Assembly: GCA_003136335.1 (NCBI GenBank) | Contig: PLEA01000201.1 | Coordinates: 1,778-8,672, forward strand | Direction: 5' to 3' | Origin: Acidobacteriaceae bacterium | Lineage (GTDB): Bacteria > Acidobacteriota > Terriglobia > Terriglobales > SbA1 | Length of the DNA stretch: 6,895 nt | Shown: in pieces, positions 5,319 to 6,895 of the stretch | How positions within the stretch are numbered: position 1 is the first letter of the stretch | How the letters are laid out: each line of letters starts with the position of its first letter | Notes under the pieces: generated by a model | What the model was told of the DNA's origin: nothing | Databases searched by the model: none | What the model saw: only the letters and a program-made list of their open reading frames with translations | Position numbers and translations under genes: made by a program

Positions 5319-5469
5319 CATGGTTAACATAGGCAAAGAACCAACCATCGACAATCCGGTGAAGCCTGTAGGGTTACCAACTTATCAATAAGCTGTTTCC
5401 CCTTGTCTGGTGCTCGCTTTGACGCCATTCCGTTAGTCGCTTTCCTCCGCAGTTAGAAGCTAAAGCATA

Positions 5470-5492
5470 GGTCCCGATTTAGGCCGGGGACC
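5470..5492. promoter_or_regulatory. Hairpin upstream of the secreted-protein gene
   Basis: GGTCCC (5470-5475) and GGGACC (5487-5492) form a 6-bp inverted repeat around an 11-base loop, about 105 bases upstream of the secreted protein's ATG. No T-tract is present. It could be a 5'-UTR structure if transcription starts upstream, or an operator. I considered a GEMM-type cyclic di-GMP riboswitch but see no match to that consensus. Confidence 0.3.
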
Positions 5493-5532
5493 CCTACAGG
5501 ATCTTCTTCATGCACTTCCGTAATCTATCGTA

Positions 5533-5561
5533 TTGACATCCATCAGATTATGTTGTTAGCA
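5533..5561 (+). promoter_or_regulatory. Possible sigma-70-type promoter for the secreted protein
   Basis: A perfect TTGACA (5533-5538) is followed at 17-18 bp by a poor -10 (TTAGCA or TAGCAG, about three of six matches). The position, about 60 bases before the ATG at 5597, is right for a promoter. The weak -10 makes this tentative. Confidence 0.3.
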
Positions 5562-5596
5562 GGTCTCCCAAACCTTATCTCAGGAAGGATTAATAC

Positions 5597-6583
5597 ATGA
5601 AACAGCCCGGGGGTTCGTTTGCGCCGTTGGTGTGGAACAGCTTCGCCGAAAACAAGCGAGGTGGTTCTCTAACTAGAATTTGCAGATATGCTTTTGTCTT
5701 CGGGCTGCTAGCCGTGGCAGCGGGTGTGCCACTGGCACCCAGCGCTTTTGGCCAGGCTAAGTCCACGATCTCTTGTCCGGCGGGACACGGCTACTGGGAT
5801 GTTTTGAGTGTAATGATGTTGGACCCAGGACTGGCTTCGAGCTACCACATGGAGGGTCTCACCGGAGGCGTGCCGTCGTCGTACATGTACACCATATGGG
5901 ATCAGAGCCAGTCCAAGTTGTATTACGTGAAGACTCCGAATGGTAACCCCTGGGACATTAATCTTTACGACTCGAATTACATCTACCAATGGGTTACGGA
6001 ACTGGGCGACTGGAATGGTGTCAACCACTGGAACGATCCAAGGAGCTGCAAGAAATTCAACAACGGCCTGCAGACCGCGACGTCCGACCTCTCCATGCGC
6101 TGGGCCGCGCGGTGCGCCGCTCCGGGAGGAGAAAACAGCTCATTCTGGAATACTTCCAACCAGTCTTACAGTACGAACTACTACACCTATGTGGACCAGG
6201 TACAACAAAGTCAGACCAAAAATCTCGATTATTCTTTGATGGAGTTGAAACCCCCCAGTACCATCACCGTCACCGACCACCGCGCAAATCCACCGCGACC
6301 GTTTTCGGTTACAACGTTGCCCCTGCAATATTCGTACAGCTGTGGTGTTTCGGGGAACGTCAACTCATGTAAGTTTCGTGAGGTCTTTGAGTATGGCGTG
6401 GACACATCGGTCAATCCAGTGGACCGGATCAAGCACACCTATGGATGGGTACGCTGGCGCTACTACGTCAACTCAACCGGGGGAAACAAAGGTCTTGCCC
6501 CCAACTGGGTACTGAATAATTCATCCACCTCCGACCAGTTGATGCAGGGAGTGGTGGTCAGCCCCGACTTCCAATGTTTCTAG
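5597..6583 (+). CDS. Secreted protein of unknown function
   Basis: A 328-residue protein I cannot assign to a family. Residues 1-30 form a long N-region with basic Lys20, Arg21, Arg27 and Arg30. Residues 31-52 are hydrophobic (YAFVFGLLAVAAGVPLAPSAFG), with signal-peptidase cleavage likely after Gly52 or Ala54. The mature part is rich in Tyr, Trp, Asn and Ser and has six cysteines (60, 151, 173, 249, 258, 327), an even number compatible with three disulfides. Notable stretches are SCPAGHGYWDVL near the mature N-terminus, the aromatic YDSNYIYQWVTELGDWNGVNHW at about 124-145, and WVRWRYYVN near the C-terminus. There are no further membrane segments or anchor, so it is probably periplasmic or released. 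The start is well supported: AGGAAGGA lies 7 bases before the ATG. It stands alone on its strand and converges on a partial gene 33 bp away. That it is a real gene is near certain; its role is unknown. Confidence 0.85.
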   Translation: MKQPGGSFAPLVWNSFAENKRGGSLTRICRYAFVFGLLAVAAGVPLAPSAFGQAKSTISCPAGHGYWDVLSVMMLDPGLASSYHMEGLTGGVPSSYMYTIWDQSQSKLYYVKTPNGNPWDINLYDSNYIYQWVTELGDWNGVNHWNDPRSCKKFNNGLQTATSDLSMRWAARCAAPGGENSSFWNTSNQSYSTNYYTYVDQVQQSQTKNLDYSLMELKPPSTITVTDHRANPPRPFSVTTLPLQYSYSCGVSGNVNSCKFREVFEYGVDTSVNPVDRIKHTYGWVRWRYYVNSTGGNKGLAPNWVLNNSSTSDQLMQGVVVSPDFQCF

Positions 6584-6616
6584 ATCGGGTTTGAACGAGC
6601 GCTCTTGAGGATCTGG

Positions 6617-6895
6617 CTAGTCTGCATTCATCTCGATCTGCCGGGGCGGTAGGACCGGCATGTCAGGATGCGGCTGCTCTCGCCATCTCACGTTAAAACA
6701 CTCGCCCTCGCTTTGCGGGCGCCAGATCGATCCATCTTCGTACTTTATCGAACTCGGGAAGAAGACCCAGCCCAGGACGGACTCGGCGCTGTCGGCACGA
6801 ATGCCCGGCCTTTCAAGAGTTTGCTCCTCGCCGGGCGGAATGGGCTTGGTCGATCTCCATACGGAATTAAACGGTCGCAGCAGGTCCTGGGGCGC
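6617..6895 (-). CDS. 3' part of an unrecognised gene, cut by the window edge
   Basis: Reading the minus strand from the right edge gives an uninterrupted frame of 92 codons before the TAG at 6617-6619; the start lies beyond the window. The C-terminal protein fragment is soluble and protein-like, with LGWVFFPSSIKYEDGSIWRPQ, then ECFNVRWREQPHPDMPVLPPRQIEMNAD at the end. It has a beta-strand-like alternation and no membrane segment. I do not recognise a named family, although the 'IKYEDGSIW' and 'LPPRQIE' type ending reminds me of uncharacterised acidobacterial proteins. It converges on the secreted-protein gene with 33 bp between stops. That gap contains only a short palindrome, GAGCGCTC, and no clear terminator. 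Coding status is likely from frame length and composition; function is unknown. Confidence 0.7.
   Translation of the reverse strand, partial: APQDLLRPFNSVWRSTKPIPPGEEQTLERPGIRADSAESVLGWVFFPSSIKYEDGSIWRPQSEGECFNVRWREQPHPDMPVLPPRQIEMNAD

Larger units (their letters stand above)
5000..5596. other. Intergenic region without a convincing gene
   Basis: This roughly 600-bp gap lies between the divergent frameshifted regulator (minus) and the secreted protein (plus). It contains a palindrome CGGAATTCCG (5086-5095), the 14-bp triplicated repeat at 5276-5318, a hairpin at 5470-5492 and a possible promoter near 5533. A 60-codon plus-strand frame (5209-5391) runs through the repeats, but it has no ribosome binding site or recognisable domain, so I do not call it. 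Promoters for both flanking genes are expected here. Confidence 0.5.

Noticed and set aside
5209..5391. 60-codon plus-strand frame spanning the 14-bp repeats
   Set aside because: It has no ribosome binding site and low-complexity repeat-derived residues. The first and second repeat units differ by one base, so the repeat does not keep a reading frame.
5400..5596. Cyclic di-GMP (GEMM) riboswitch upstream of the secreted protein
   Set aside because: The region has a GGTCCC/GGGACC hairpin and a GC-rich loop, but the conserved GEMM core and its two-helix layout are not recognisable.
6584..6616. Bidirectional terminator between the secreted protein and the edge gene
   Set aside because: Only an 8-bp palindrome GAGCGCTC with no loop and no T-tract is present, too weak to call.

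Overview
The window looks like a chromosomal segment from an Acidobacteriota (Terriglobia-like) genome. The main clue is the gene at 2068-3192. It encodes a secreted von Willebrand factor A protein whose N-terminal lead-in and MIDAS layout match the 'VWFA-related Acidobacterial domain' family. GC-rich coding sequence, clear GGAGG-type ribosome binding sites and runs of NarL/FixJ-type response regulators fit this. The assignment rests on recognition by eye, not on a search.

Layout, left to right. Positions 126-1676 hold three minus-strand genes: a response regulator (REC + LuxR-type HTH, 1002-1676), a 57-residue protein with a textbook C2H2 zinc finger (470-643), and a CsbD-family stress protein (126-398). 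A 391-bp divergent intergenic region separates the response regulator from the plus-strand secreted VWFA gene (2068-3192). That gene converges on a minus-strand run of three more response regulators. In transcription order these are a REC-only regulator broken by a one-base frameshift (4597-4999), an intact REC-only regulator (3972-4385) and a full REC-HTH regulator (3217-3927). After about 600 bp without a convincing gene comes a plus-strand secreted protein of unknown function (5597-6583). It converges on the 3' end of an unrecognised minus-strand gene that runs off the right edge (6617-6895).

The theme is signalling and stress. Four paralogous response regulators sit together with no histidine kinase in the window, and two of them have no output domain. 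They may take phosphate from kinases encoded elsewhere, with the REC-only forms acting as competitors, sinks or protein-interaction switches; this is inference. CsbD and the small zinc-finger protein are plausible stress-related genes. Non-coding structure includes a long hairpin and a G-quadruplex motif where the VWFA and response regulator genes converge, two tandem hairpins plus a G8 tract between the two REC-only genes, a small hairpin between the zinc-finger and CsbD genes, and a 14-bp triplicated repeat at 5276-5318. I see no RNA genes, CRISPR array or mobile element. No clearly novel multi-gene system can be demonstrated from sequence alone; the best leads are the orphan regulator cluster and the zinc-finger/CsbD pair.
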